NCBI RefSeq assembly: GCF_026626635.1
Contig: NZ_JAPNKA010000001.1
Span: forward strand, 4,898,001 to 4,962,000
DNA: 64,000 nt
Reading direction: 5' to 3'
From: Archangium lansingense
Lineage (GTDB): Bacteria > Myxococcota > Myxococcia > Myxococcales > Myxococcaceae
Shown: positions 15,794 through 24,285 of the stretch, in pieces
Layout: each line of letters begins with the position of its first letter
Numbering within the stretch: the stretch's first letter is position 1
Position numbers and translations under genes: made by a program
The notes under the pieces: generated by a model
The model's database searches: none
Told to the model about the DNA's origin: nothing
The model's input: only the letters and a program-made list of their open reading frames with translations

Positions 15794-17899
15794 ATGGCGG
15801 AGAGAATCCTCGTCACCAGCGCGCTGCCGTATGCCAACGGCCCCATCCACATCGGCCATGCCGTCGAGTACGTCCAGACCGACATCTACGTTCGCTTTCT
15901 GCGCTCCTGCGGCAAGGACGTCGTCTACTTCTGCGCCGACGACACTCACGGCACTCCCATCGAGATCAACGCCTCGAAGCAGGGGCTCAAGCCCGAGGAG
16001 TTCGTCGCCCGCTGGTACGACTCGCACCAGGCGGACTTCCGCGACCTCGGCGTCAGCGTCGACTACTTCCACTCGACCAACTCGCCCGAGAACAAACACT
16101 ACGCCGAGTACATCTACGGCCAGCTGAAGGATCGCGGCGACATCGAGAAGCGCGACATCGAGCAGGCCTACTGCGAGGTGGACAAGCGCTTCCTGCCGGA
16201 CCGCTTCATCAAGGGCACCTGTCCCAACTGCAAGGCCGCGGACCAGTACGGCGACGCCTGCGAGAAGTGCGGCAAGGCCTACAGTCCTACGGACCTGATC
16301 GAGCCCCGGTGCGCCCTGTGCGGCACGCCGCCAGTGCGCCGCAAGTCCTCGCACCTGTTCTTCAAGCTGTCGCTTCACGCGGACTTCCTGCAGGAGACGC
16401 TGCGCAAGCCCGGGTTCATCCACCCTGGCCTCGCCACCCAGCTCCAGGGCTTCTTCGAGCAGGGCCTGGCGGACTGGGACATCAGCCGCGACGGTCCCTA
16501 CTTTGGCTTCTCTATTCCGGGCGAGACGGACAAGTACTTCTACGTCTGGCTGGACGCCCCCATCGGGTACATCGCCACCACGGAGAAGTGGGCGAAGACG
16601 ACGGGCAAGGCGAAGAGCGCCCTGGACTACTGGGCCGAGGGCAGCGACGCCCGCATCATCCACTTCATCGGCAAGGACATCGTCTACTTCCACGCGCTCT
16701 TCTGGCCCGCCGTCCTCAAGGAGGCCGGCCTCAAGCGGCCCGAGAGCGTGAAGGTGCACGGCCACCTCACCGTCAACGGCGAGAAGATGAGCAAGAGCCG
16801 CGGCACGCTCATCCCCGTGCGCTCCTACCTGGACCACCTGGACCCGAGCTACCTGCGCTACTTCTACGCGGCCACGCTCGGCGCCGGGGTCGAGGACCTC
16901 GACCTGAGCCTCAAGGACTTCCGCCTCCGGGTGAACGGGGAGCTGGTGAACAACATCGGCAACCTGGCCAACCGCAGCCTGTCCATGCTGGCGGGTGGTG
17001 CGCTGGAGAAGCGGCTGGCTCCCGCCACGAAGGAAGGTCCCGGCAAGGCGCTGGTGGAGGCCGCGCTCGCCCGGGTCCCCGAGGTGCGCGAGGCGTTCGA
17101 GAAGCTCGAGTACCGCAACGCCATCCGCATCATCACGGAGATCTCCCAGTCGGCTAACGGCTTCCTCCAGAACGCGGCGCCCTGGGCCAAGGTGAAGACC
17201 GACCCCGAGGCCGCTCGCGCTGACTTGAGCGACGCCGCCGAGGTGGCCTACCTGCTGGGCGCGCTGCTCACGCCGGTGATTCCGCTCGTGACGGAGAAGC
17301 TCTTCGTGCAGCTCAACGCGCCGCCGCTCACCTTCGAGGCGCTCGCCACCGCGCGCTACCCGCTGCTCGACCGCAGCCGGCCCGTGGGCACCCCCGAGCC
17401 GCTCCTGCCGCGTCTGGAGGAGGAGCGCGTCAACGCCATCCTCGGCCAGCCCGCTGCTGTCGAGCCGGCCAAGGAGGAGAAGAAGGGTAAGGGTGAGAAG
17501 GCCGAGAAGAAGGCTGCCGAGTCCAAGCCCGCCGAGGCCAAGCCCGCCGCGCCCGCGGTCGAGGCCGCGCCGGGGGAGATCGAGATTGGCGACTTCGGCA
17601 AGGTGGTGCTCAAGGTGGGCAAGGTGCTCGCCGCCGAGCGCGTGCCCAAGGCGGACAAGCTGCTGAAGCTCACCGTGGACCTGGGAGAGGGGCAGCCGCG
17701 CACCATCTGCTCCGGCATCGCCGAGGCCTTCCAGCCCGAGCAGGTGCAGGGCCGCAACGTGGTGGTGGTGGCCAACCTCAAGCCGCGCATGCTGCGGGGC
17801 ATTGAGTCGCGCGGGATGATTCTCACCGCTGGTCCTGGCGGCAAGAACCTGTCCCTGTTGGATCCGGGTGACATGCCTCCCGGCTCCGAGGTGAAGTGA
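15794..17899 (+). CDS. metG: Methionyl-tRNA synthetase with C-terminal tRNA-binding domain
   Basis: 701 residues from ATG 15794 (MAERILVTSALPYANGPIHIGHAVEYV); earlier in-frame starts add nothing family-like. The class I HIGH motif is in PIHIGHAVEY and the KMSKS loop in GEKMSKSRGT. A four-Cys zinc knuckle (CPNC..CEKC, CALC) follows ~residue 140. A Lys/Ala/Glu-rich linker at about residues 555-600 leads to an OB-fold EMAP/Trbp111 domain (FGKVVLKVGKVLAAERVPKA) that grips tRNA and often dimerises. It charges tRNA-Met and initiator tRNA. It overlaps the next gene by 4 bp. Confidence 0.97.
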   Translation: MAERILVTSALPYANGPIHIGHAVEYVQTDIYVRFLRSCGKDVVYFCADDTHGTPIEINASKQGLKPEEFVARWYDSHQADFRDLGVSVDYFHSTNSPENKHYAEYIYGQLKDRGDIEKRDIEQAYCEVDKRFLPDRFIKGTCPNCKAADQYGDACEKCGKAYSPTDLIEPRCALCGTPPVRRKSSHLFFKLSLHADFLQETLRKPGFIHPGLATQLQGFFEQGLADWDISRDGPYFGFSIPGETDKYFYVWLDAPIGYIATTEKWAKTTGKAKSALDYWAEGSDARIIHFIGKDIVYFHALFWPAVLKEAGLKRPESVKVHGHLTVNGEKMSKSRGTLIPVRSYLDHLDPSYLRYFYAATLGAGVEDLDLSLKDFRLRVNGELVNNIGNLANRSLSMLAGGALEKRLAPATKEGPGKALVEAALARVPEVREAFEKLEYRNAIRIITEISQSANGFLQNAAPWAKVKTDPEAARADLSDAAEVAYLLGALLTPVIPLVTEKLFVQLNAPPLTFEALATARYPLLDRSRPVGTPEPLLPRLEEERVNAILGQPAAVEPAKEEKKGKGEKAEKKAAESKPAEAKPAAPAVEAAPGEIEIGDFGKVVLKVGKVLAAERVPKADKLLKLTVDLGEGQPRTICSGIAEAFQPEQVQGRNVVVVANLKPRMLRGIESRGMILTAGPGGKNLSLLDPGDMPPGSEVK

Positions 17900-18882
17900 G
17901 CGTGACGGACTGGCGGGCCGAACGGGACCGGGCGCTTCTCGCCCTCGAGAGCGAGAAGCATCCCGGGTTGCGAATGGAGGCGGCAGAGCTGCTCTTCCAC
18001 CTCGCCGCCGAGGATGCTTCGCGTGCGTCCGAGCTCTCCGCGGCGCTCCAGCGGCTGCTCGCCGACAAGCAGGTGGCCGTGCGCCGCACTGGCGTGGGCA
18101 TGGCCACCGCGGTGCTCTCCTCCGAGGAGCTTCCTGGCTTCCTCGCCACGCAGCTCGCCGATGAGGAGAGCCTCGTGCGCCTGGAGGCCGCCGGACGCCT
18201 GGCTGACCTCGCTCGGCCCGACTGCCGTGGGCTGCTGGCCCAGGCGCTCGAGGACCCTGTCTTCGAGGTCCGCTTCGAGGCCGCCCGGGGCATGGCCGCC
18301 CTCAAGCACCCCGCTGGACTGGAGGTCCTCGTGGATGCGCTCGAGGAGGATCTGCTCCGCTTTCGTGCGCTCGGGGCGCTTGCCGAGCTGGGGGATGCGC
18401 GTGCACTGCCCGCCGTGCAGCGCCTGTTCCACCGCTGGATATTGCCGGCTTTCGATCGGACCCAGGCAGCCGGAGTGCTCGCGAAGCTGGGAGATGCCGA
18501 GGGGGCCGCCTGGCTCCTCAAGCGGACGCAGCGGCGGCGGTGGAGCTGGGCTCAGGATCGGGCCCTTGCCGTGGAGCTGTGTGGCGAGGTGAAGGCCCCG
18601 GGCGCGCTCGAGCGGCTGCACGCGGTCATCACCGATCCGAAGGACGACTGCCGGGGAGCGGCGGCGCGGGGACTGGGCCGCCTGGCGGACCCGAAGGCCC
18701 TGCCGTGGCTGCTCGCCCTGCTTGATGAGCCCGGAGTCCACGAGGACTACCGGCTCGATGCCGCCGAGGGCTTGTGGCTGCTCGGCGTTCCCGAGGGCCG
18801 TGACCGGGTGCGTGCGGTGTTGCCCGCGTTCTCGGCGGAGGCCCGTGCCGAGCTCTCCGAGCTCATCCAGGAGATGCCATGA
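17896..18882 (+). CDS. HEAT-repeat protein
   Basis: 328 residues. It starts at GTG 17896, which overlaps the metG stop. Repeating 30-residue helical units carry the HEAT consensus (for example SLVRLEAAGRLADLARPDC, PVFEVRFEAARGMAALKHP, DYRLDAAEGLWLLGVPEG). These scaffolds bind other proteins. No catalytic motif is visible. Translation is coupled to metG before it and tatD after it (ATGA), so the three are one operon; a functional link is not evident. Confidence 0.85.
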   Translation: MSVTDWRAERDRALLALESEKHPGLRMEAAELLFHLAAEDASRASELSAALQRLLADKQVAVRRTGVGMATAVLSSEELPGFLATQLADEESLVRLEAAGRLADLARPDCRGLLAQALEDPVFEVRFEAARGMAALKHPAGLEVLVDALEEDLLRFRALGALAELGDARALPAVQRLFHRWILPAFDRTQAAGVLAKLGDAEGAAWLLKRTQRRRWSWAQDRALAVELCGEVKAPGALERLHAVITDPKDDCRGAAARGLGRLADPKALPWLLALLDEPGVHEDYRLDAAEGLWLLGVPEGRDRVRAVLPAFSAEARAELSELIQEMP

Positions 18883-19670
18883 GGCTCGTAGATTCCCACT
18901 GTCACTTCGACCGTGCCGACTCCGCGTACGTGAATGCCGCGCTGGAGCGCGCCCGTGCCGCCGGGCTGGTGCATGCCGTCATCGTCGGCCAGTTCCAGGG
19001 CCCCGGTGATTGGGGCATTGCGCTGGAGGTCGCCGCCGCTCACCCGCAGTTCCTCACGGCGACGCTCGGCATCCATCCGCACGAGGCGGCCCGAGCCACC
19101 GAGGCGGACCTCGAGCACCTGGAGCGGACGTGTGCCCGTCCGGAGATCCACGCCGTGGGTGAGGCCGGGCTCGACTACTACTACGAGCACTCCGCCCGGG
19201 ACGTGCAGCGGCAGGTGTTCCGGAGGCAGTGCGCGCTGGCGAAGCGCCTGGGCAAGCCGCTCGTGGTGCACGTGCGCGAGTCGACGAAGGGTGGGGATGC
19301 GCATCCCGAGTGCGAGGCCATCCTGAAGGAGGAGGGTATGAGCCGGGGCGTCATCCACTGCTTTACCGGTGACACCGAGGCGGCCCGGCGCTACCTGGAC
19401 CTGGGGTTCATGCTGTCGCTCTCGGGGGTCGTCACCTACAAGAAGACCGAGGCGCTCCAGGACGCGGTGCGCTTCGCGCCGTTGGATCGGCTGATGGTGG
19501 AGACGGACAGCCCGTACCTGGCGCCCATCCCCTACCGCGGCAAGAAGAACGAGCCCTCGTACGTCGTCGAGACGGCGAAGAAGGTCGCCGAGCTGAAGGG
19601 TGTGTCGCTCGAGCGCGTGGCTGAGGTGACCACGGCCAACGCGGCGGCGCTGTTCGGCTTCACGGTGTGA
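18879..19670 (+). CDS. TatD-family metal-dependent hydrolase/DNase
   Basis: 263 residues. The TatD metal site is complete: H7/H9 in DSHCHFD, E in AVGEAGLDYYYEHS, H in VVHVRES, H in HCFTGD and D in VETDSPYLAPIPYRG. Family members are 3'-5' exonucleases or phosphodiesterases using two metals. It begins inside the HEAT gene stop (ATGA). It is the last native gene before the AT-richer foreign block. Confidence 0.93.
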   Translation: MRLVDSHCHFDRADSAYVNAALERARAAGLVHAVIVGQFQGPGDWGIALEVAAAHPQFLTATLGIHPHEAARATEADLEHLERTCARPEIHAVGEAGLDYYYEHSARDVQRQVFRRQCALAKRLGKPLVVHVRESTKGGDAHPECEAILKEEGMSRGVIHCFTGDTEAARRYLDLGFMLSLSGVVTYKKTEALQDAVRFAPLDRLMVETDSPYLAPIPYRGKKNEPSYVVETAKKVAELKGVSLERVAEVTTANAAALFGFTV

Positions 19671-20107
19671 TTCATCGTCTCCGTGGTGCCAGAGTATGTG
19701 ACTTGGCTCATCCTTTCGAGAGTGAAGCTCTGCCGCCCACTCGCTCACTTTGCACATGATGCCTTGGAGCGAGCATGACGATCGAGGAAGGACGCATGCG
19801 AACCAAAAGTGAGGAAAAGGCGATGCGCTATGTGCGTCTACATCTGGGTCCGCTGGGCGGGGACGGAACTCCGAGGGCGACGCCCCGCAGACGAGACTTG
19901 GTGCTTCTATTTGGGCTGGGGCGTTCGTGTAGTGGAGTCCCGCTCGGGACCATTGCTAGCGAAGGAAGTACTGAGTGGTGACATGGGTAATTCTGTCACT
20001 GCAGGGCCCTCTTGTACCCCTGCCTCAAACAGAAGTAATTCAGTATAGTGAATTCTGCGGAACCAAGCATGTCGTCAATGTTTTAAACATTTCCTGCCTA
20101 AAGAGAC
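19671..20107. other. 437-bp junction region before the STAND gene
   Basis: Base composition falls here from the GC-rich host level to AT-richer DNA, roughly from 19980 on. Two overlapping short frames (19775-19981 and 19809-20048) resemble nothing I know and have weak ribosome sites, so neither is called. Only a 15-bp palindrome at 20077-20091 stands out. Confidence 0.5.
20077..20091. promoter_or_regulatory. Candidate operator upstream of the STAND gene
   Basis: AATGTTTTAAACATT is a perfect 7-bp-arm palindrome around one central base, ending 16 bp before the ATG. Its position over the leader could allow autoregulation or control by an unlinked repressor; no linked regulator gene is present. 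Confidence 0.4.
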
Positions 20108-23100
20108 ATGAGCCCTGACAAAAAAAGCTGGATTGAGCCTGGCGAATTTCCAGATCAAAGAATTATGCGAATGCAAGCCGCAATGGTTCTATTCGCACTT
20201 GAGCAGTCGCTTGGATTGTTTATCCGCGAATGGGTTCAGACTCGCGGAACGGCACCAACAAAAACCTTGAAGAACCTGGGAGCACGCGCAGGCAGCCCTG
20301 GTGGAATAAGCATCGATCAAGCAATACCAGCTAGTTACCTTGGAGAGCTAATCGACATCGCACTTGAATGCACAAAGGGGGAAAGTGAGTATGATGCCGT
20401 AGCTCGGCTTCAAAGAATGTTCGACCTACTGGAAGTCTACGATATTCGCAATGCCATTGCTCACCCCAACAGGCCTTTTGCTCCTCACTATTGGTATCGG
20501 CTGAAGGCGATTGTTGCTGATCCTGTAATACAACGTCTTCGGCTATCCTCTGCATATTCAGCCCTTGTCTCTGCAATGAAAGGACAGTTTCAGGAGCCTC
20601 CAGAGGAATGGCTCAAAGCAATTCTTTGGCGTCTGCCAAACAACATCCCTGCTCTTTTTGAACACGAGGTTACTGGACTTGTGGGAAGGAAGAAGGACAG
20701 GGAGAATCTTCTCAAAATACTCCGCAATCAAAAGCTCAATCTCCTCGCCATAGTTGCGCCGGGTGGTGTCGGAAAAACTGCGCTTCTGCTCGACTGTCTG
20801 CGTGAAATCTGTGAAACTCCAGCAGACATTAACTGGGTCGAGCAGGTTGTGTGGGTTTCGGCAAAAACACACGTGCTTACTTCTGAAGGAGAAAAGCAGA
20901 TCGCTGATGACTTCGCGATCCATGATGCCACAAAAATAGTAGCCCAGGAGCTTCTTGGAGACGACAGTGCAGAATTGAAGGATGCAATTAAGCAATTTGA
21001 GTCGCGGCGCATATTGATAGCGCTGGACAATCTGGAAACGCTACTTCGTGATTCCCCAGAAAGTTTTGCAGAGTTCTACCAGAGCCTTCCTGCGGCTTGG
21101 CGAGTCGTTGTGACATCAAGAGTAACAGTAGACTCTGCTACAACGCTAACGCTCAATCATCTCAGTCGCGAGGGGGCTCAGCAGCTCGCCTTTGCATACC
21201 TGAAGTGGAAGAGTGTCGATGTTCCGCCTGATATTAATCGGCTAGTGGAACGCTGTGAGTATAATCCACTGGCTATAAAATTGTCTATTGATGGATATTG
21301 TGCTGGCGGCTCCCTGGATGAGGTTCTAAGTAGAACACGCAGAGATCTGGTTCAGTTTTCGTATAAGGTGCTAACCAGTTCGCTTGAGCAAAGCCATCGC
21401 TATCTTTTAGAAGCGCTTTTTGCTAGCGAGGGAGCACTTAGTCGCAATGACTTGGCCGCGACTCTAGACAGGCCCGTCGACGATATTGCTAATGCCTTGG
21501 CGAAGCTGCTTCGCACCAGTTTGGTTGTTCGCGTACCCGTGGAGGAGGAAGAAAAGTATGAGTTGAGCGCAGGAATACGTGAGTTGATGCTGCTCGATCC
21601 ACTTGATTTGGATTTCAGAATGGGGGTGGGGGAGCGCCGTCGTCGCGCAACAACTCTCGGGATGGAATACCAGCGTATTCAAACCGAACGAGGAATCAGC
21701 CCACTTAGCCCGTTCTACGTGCCAACGGACATCCCTTCTATACATAGCCTTCTTGCATTCAGATCCTCAAGGCACCTCCGGATGAAAACTCCGGATCGTA
21801 CTGAGACAGTGAATCTGGTTGATGAGTTGCGCCAGAAAATCGACTCGGGAGTCGAACATAGCTGTTTCTACCGATTTCTTGGTCTTTTTTTGTTGAAGCT
21901 GGGAGATCGCCCCCGTGGAATCGATTGGCTTCGAAAGGCTGTAAATGCGGCCCCGTATGATCCAGCCTCTCGCATTGCTCTTGCTTATGAGCTCGCTTTC
22001 GACAATGAGCTTGGGGAGGCTATCAAGCTCAGCCAAGAGTTGATAGGGAATGGCTGGGCCGACGAGAATAAAGTAGGCGCTGATTCCGCAGCGCTTGTCC
22101 GAAAAAACAACTGGATACACAGAATCTGGAGTGGAGACACAGAAAAGGTCGCCCAAGAGACCGTCGGCTGGCAATCTATGGGTGCTCTGTCGCTTGTGGC
22201 TGGCCTTGCCTATGCCCAAGCAAAGCGCAGATCTGTTGAGCATAAGTATGGGGTCAGTCACGAAATTGAAGCAGGCCTGACGGAGTCCGTAAAGACATTT
22301 GAGCTGATTTTCCAGAAATTTGGTCTGACTGGTCCAACGGCGCGAGAGGCTGTAAAGCTTATAGAGCAATTGGCATACGCAGCTCGTGCAAAGAACTTCC
22401 GTCCGTCAGAGCAAAGTCGAAAGCTCTTTTCAGGGTTTGTTAATCAAAGGCTTCCTGAAATATGCCAGATTCATGACCAGTTCTCAATCGAGAGCAAAGA
22501 AGTGCAGGACTGGTTCAATGCAATCCAGGTCTGGACTAATGACCAGAATCTCCAGCCCGCCAAGGCTTCACCATCCATCCTGGCTACATCCTCGCCCTTG
22601 CCCGCGCCGACGGTAGCGCCCGCGCCGACGGTAGCGCCCGCGCCGACGGTAGCGCCCGCGCCGACGGTAGCGCCCGCGCCGACGGTAGCGCCCGCGCCGA
22701 CGGGGGTGTCCTCGCCGACGGCAGCGCCCGCGTCGAAGGGTGCGTCCTCGCCGACGGTAGCGCCCGCGTCGAAGGGTGTGTCCTCGCCGACGGCAGCGCC
22801 CGCGTCGAAGGGTGTGTCCTCGCCGAAGGGGGCGTCCTCGCCGAAGGGTGCGTCCTCGCCGAAGAGTGTGTCCTCGCCGAAGGGTGTGTCCTCGCCGAAG
22901 GTGACCGTGGTCATTTCCTCGAAGCCAAAAATTGATCCGCAGTCACCTAGATTGGCATCGAGCTATCTGTTTGCTAAAGGGCCGAATGGGGTTGATTACT
23001 TTATTAGAAGGGACGACTACTCTGGAGATGACAACAGTTGGAAAGCACTTTCTCCAGGCGCAAAGCTCGAAATTCGCCCCGATAAGCCAGGCAAGGGAAA

Positions 23101-23155
23101 AGCAACGCCTGTTATATCTGCGGTTCTTGTCTCTCCAGATAATAGGCGAAAATGA
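20108..23155 (+). CDS. Predicted HEPN-like/STAND NTPase protein with C-terminal cold-shock-like domain
   Basis: 1015 residues. Residues ~20-150 are a helical HEPN-like unit with the R114-x4-H119 motif in DIRNAIAHPNRPF, the signature of HEPN ribonucleases. Residues ~185-450 are a STAND NTPase: LVGRKKDRENLL, Walker A APGGVGKT (217-224), Walker B ILIALDNLE (302-310), and VVVTSR (333-338) as the sensor. A winged-helix-like region and TPR-like helices (RPRGIDWLRKAVNAAPYDPAS) follow to ~810. Residues 832 to ~935 are tandem Pro/Ala/Thr then Ser/Pro/Lys repeats. Residues ~952-1013 (FAKGPNGVDYFIRRDDY..WKALSPGAKLEIRP) resemble a cold-shock OB fold. Codon use is AT-rich, unlike neighbours, so it is acquired. 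An antiphage sensor with a ribonuclease effector is a reasonable inference, not shown. Confidence 0.8.
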   Translation: MSPDKKSWIEPGEFPDQRIMRMQAAMVLFALEQSLGLFIREWVQTRGTAPTKTLKNLGARAGSPGGISIDQAIPASYLGELIDIALECTKGESEYDAVARLQRMFDLLEVYDIRNAIAHPNRPFAPHYWYRLKAIVADPVIQRLRLSSAYSALVSAMKGQFQEPPEEWLKAILWRLPNNIPALFEHEVTGLVGRKKDRENLLKILRNQKLNLLAIVAPGGVGKTALLLDCLREICETPADINWVEQVVWVSAKTHVLTSEGEKQIADDFAIHDATKIVAQELLGDDSAELKDAIKQFESRRILIALDNLETLLRDSPESFAEFYQSLPAAWRVVVTSRVTVDSATTLTLNHLSREGAQQLAFAYLKWKSVDVPPDINRLVERCEYNPLAIKLSIDGYCAGGSLDEVLSRTRRDLVQFSYKVLTSSLEQSHRYLLEALFASEGALSRNDLAATLDRPVDDIANALAKLLRTSLVVRVPVEEEEKYELSAGIRELMLLDPLDLDFRMGVGERRRRATTLGMEYQRIQTERGISPLSPFYVPTDIPSIHSLLAFRSSRHLRMKTPDRTETVNLVDELRQKIDSGVEHSCFYRFLGLFLLKLGDRPRGIDWLRKAVNAAPYDPASRIALAYELAFDNELGEAIKLSQELIGNGWADENKVGADSAALVRKNNWIHRIWSGDTEKVAQETVGWQSMGALSLVAGLAYAQAKRRSVEHKYGVSHEIEAGLTESVKTFELIFQKFGLTGPTAREAVKLIEQLAYAARAKNFRPSEQSRKLFSGFVNQRLPEICQIHDQFSIESKEVQDWFNAIQVWTNDQNLQPAKASPSILATSSPLPAPTVAPAPTVAPAPTVAPAPTVAPAPTVAPAPTGVSSPTAAPASKGASSPTVAPASKGVSSPTAAPASKGVSSPKGASSPKGASSPKSVSSPKGVSSPKVTVVISSKPKIDPQSPRLASSYLFAKGPNGVDYFIRRDDYSGDDNSWKALSPGAKLEIRPDKPGKGKATPVISAVLVSPDNRRK
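22601..22905 (+). repeat. Tandem repeats inside the STAND gene linker
   Basis: Five exact 18-bp copies of CCCGCGCCGACGGTAGCG run from 22601 to 22690, then a diverged sixth. They encode Pro-Ala-Pro-Thr-Val-Ala units. They are followed to ~22905 by shorter degenerate repeats encoding SSPKG/PASKG units. The block is far more GC-rich than the rest of the gene. Exact copies imply recent, slippage-prone growth; all units are multiples of three, so the frame is kept. Confidence 0.9.
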
Positions 23156-23654
23156 CATCCATACCTCAGTTCGAGTTTCGCACTTTCGGGTGACCTCTGG
23201 AAGAGCGAACGGCAGATGACTTGGTGGACTGAGTAGCCCGCGCTCCCTTTGGTGCCTTCCAACTCGCCTGAAGACGGCGCAGGGGAGCGAAGCTGGAGCA
23301 AGCACCGGCAGGACATTAGATGTCCTGCAGGAGAAGCTGATGGGAGAGGTGGTGGGCTGACGGGTTCAGACACTACTTCCGCCTGACGGGAGGCTCGCCA
23401 TGATGCTTCAAGACTTGTTCTTGCAACTCGTCCTGCAACTGGGCGTCGGCATGACGGCGCCGACGCTCAACTTGTTGGCGACGGTGGCGAAGGGGTGGCT
23501 GTTCGCCAGACGGCCACCCTCACCGGGGTGCTGGTGGCGGTAGGGGCTGGTGGCCCCAAGCACCATTCAGCCTAATACCAGCTATTCGCCGCGGCGCGCT
23601 GGAGCTTGTTGGACTCGCTGCATCGCCAGAAACTACGAAACTCGAACTTAGAGC
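23156..23654. other. Intergenic stretch after the STAND gene, with one 47-codon frame
   Basis: Composition returns to GC-rich. A frame at 23401-23544 starts MMLQDLFLQLVLQLGVGMTA after GGGAGGCTCGCC and ends CWWR. It looks hydrophobic and may be a remnant of a longer myxobacterial protein, but I recognise no family. Nothing else is supported. Confidence 0.35.
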
Positions 23655-23724
23655 GCCTAACAAAAGTAAGGTTTGAGGGAGCCGTCCCCTCGGGAGATCA
23701 CTCCAGTCCTTACTTTTGTTAGGC
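23655..23724. repeat. attC-like recombination site 1
   Basis: 70 bp. It begins with GCCTAAC (fits the inverse core RYYYAAC) and ends with GTTAGGC (fits the core GTTRRRY). The outer 17 bases pair perfectly (GCCTAACAAAAGTAAGG with CCTTACTTTTGTTAGGC), and a smaller GAGGG/CCCTC hairpin lies inside. This is the layout of an integron attC site. It shares length and interior sequence with the copy at 24186-24255. Confidence 0.6.
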
Positions 23725-23795
23725 GGTCTTACAACGGTTTCCCGAATGGACTCAATATCCTGCCGTAGGTATGGGCCTATTTCGCAAGCGGACCT

Positions 23796-23869
23796 GCCCG
23801 ACAAGCAAGCAGTGGGTGCTCATCCAAGCTGCCTCCGGGAGGAGTGCTCAGTCCTTATTTTTGTCAGGT
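23796..23869. repeat. attC-like site 2, degenerate
   Basis: 74 bp from GCCCGAC to GTCAGGT, both one or two bases off the attC core consensus. The right arm (revcomp ACCTGACAAAAATAAGGACTG) matches the arms of sites 1 and 3. It overlaps the 3' end of the small minus-strand gene, as attC sites do in gene cassettes. Confidence 0.45.
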
Positions 23870-24117
23870 GCTCTAAGTTTGAGTTCTTCGGCTTCCGCAA
23901 AAGCCAGTAATTGAGCTCGTACGTTATCGTCGGCCTCCTGTGCATCATCGCCATAACAATGTGCGCTTTGGATGAGAGATTCATCGTCAAGGCGGTGCAA
24001 AGCACCACTTGCGCCATAGACATAGTCACCACCTGGCGAACGATGTTTCCCTCTTCGGGAGATAATACGCATCCCAAAGTGAGCTGTAAGTTGCTCAAGG
24101 TCTGTTTTCTTGGTCAT
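23848..24117 (-). CDS. Small hypothetical protein in a cassette-like unit
   Basis: 89 residues from ATG 24117, which has AAAGGA seven bases upstream; a start at 24174 would add 19 residues. The sequence is rich in charged residues (MTKKTDLEQLTAHFGMRIIS, then YGASGALHRLDDESLIQ and QEADDNVRAQLLAFAEAEEL) with no signal peptide, membrane helix or known family. The gene is AT-richer than its surroundings. It is bounded by attC-like hairpins 69 bp upstream and overlapping its stop, so it looks like one mobile gene cassette. Confidence 0.55.
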   Translation of the reverse strand: MTKKTDLEQLTAHFGMRIISRRGKHRSPGGDYVYGASGALHRLDDESLIQSAHCYGDDAQEADDNVRAQLLAFAEAEELKLRAPDKNKD

Positions 24118-24185
24118 ACGGTGAAGTCCTTTCTCTTCTGGCACGATGAATATCTTCGATATAAAACCAATCATCAGCTTGGAAC

Positions 24186-24255
24186 GCCTAGCAGAAGTCC
24201 GGTCTGAGGGAGTCCTCTCCTCAGGAAAAGGGCCCAGCCCTTACTTCTGTTAGGC
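24186..24255. repeat. attC-like recombination site 3
   Basis: 70 bp from GCCTAGC to GTTAGGC. The arms pair with a few mismatches. The interior (CTCCTCAGG..AGGACTCCCTCAGACC on the minus strand) follows site 1 base by base through much of its length. Same size and orientation as site 1. Confidence 0.55.
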
Positions 24256-24285
24256 GCTCTTAGCTCCCAGGCGGGAGAGGGGGCT

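Noticed and set aside
19775-20048. One or two small genes upstream of the STAND gene
   Set aside because: The frames overlap each other, have weak starts and resemble nothing known; composition changes partway through.
22601-22905. A CRISPR-like array
   Set aside because: The repeats are directly adjacent with no spacers, lie in frame within a gene and encode Pro/Ala/Thr units.
23520-23804. A 94-residue minus-strand gene
   Set aside because: It would run across the perfect attC-like hairpin, has Ser/Pro-rich random composition and no ribosome site.
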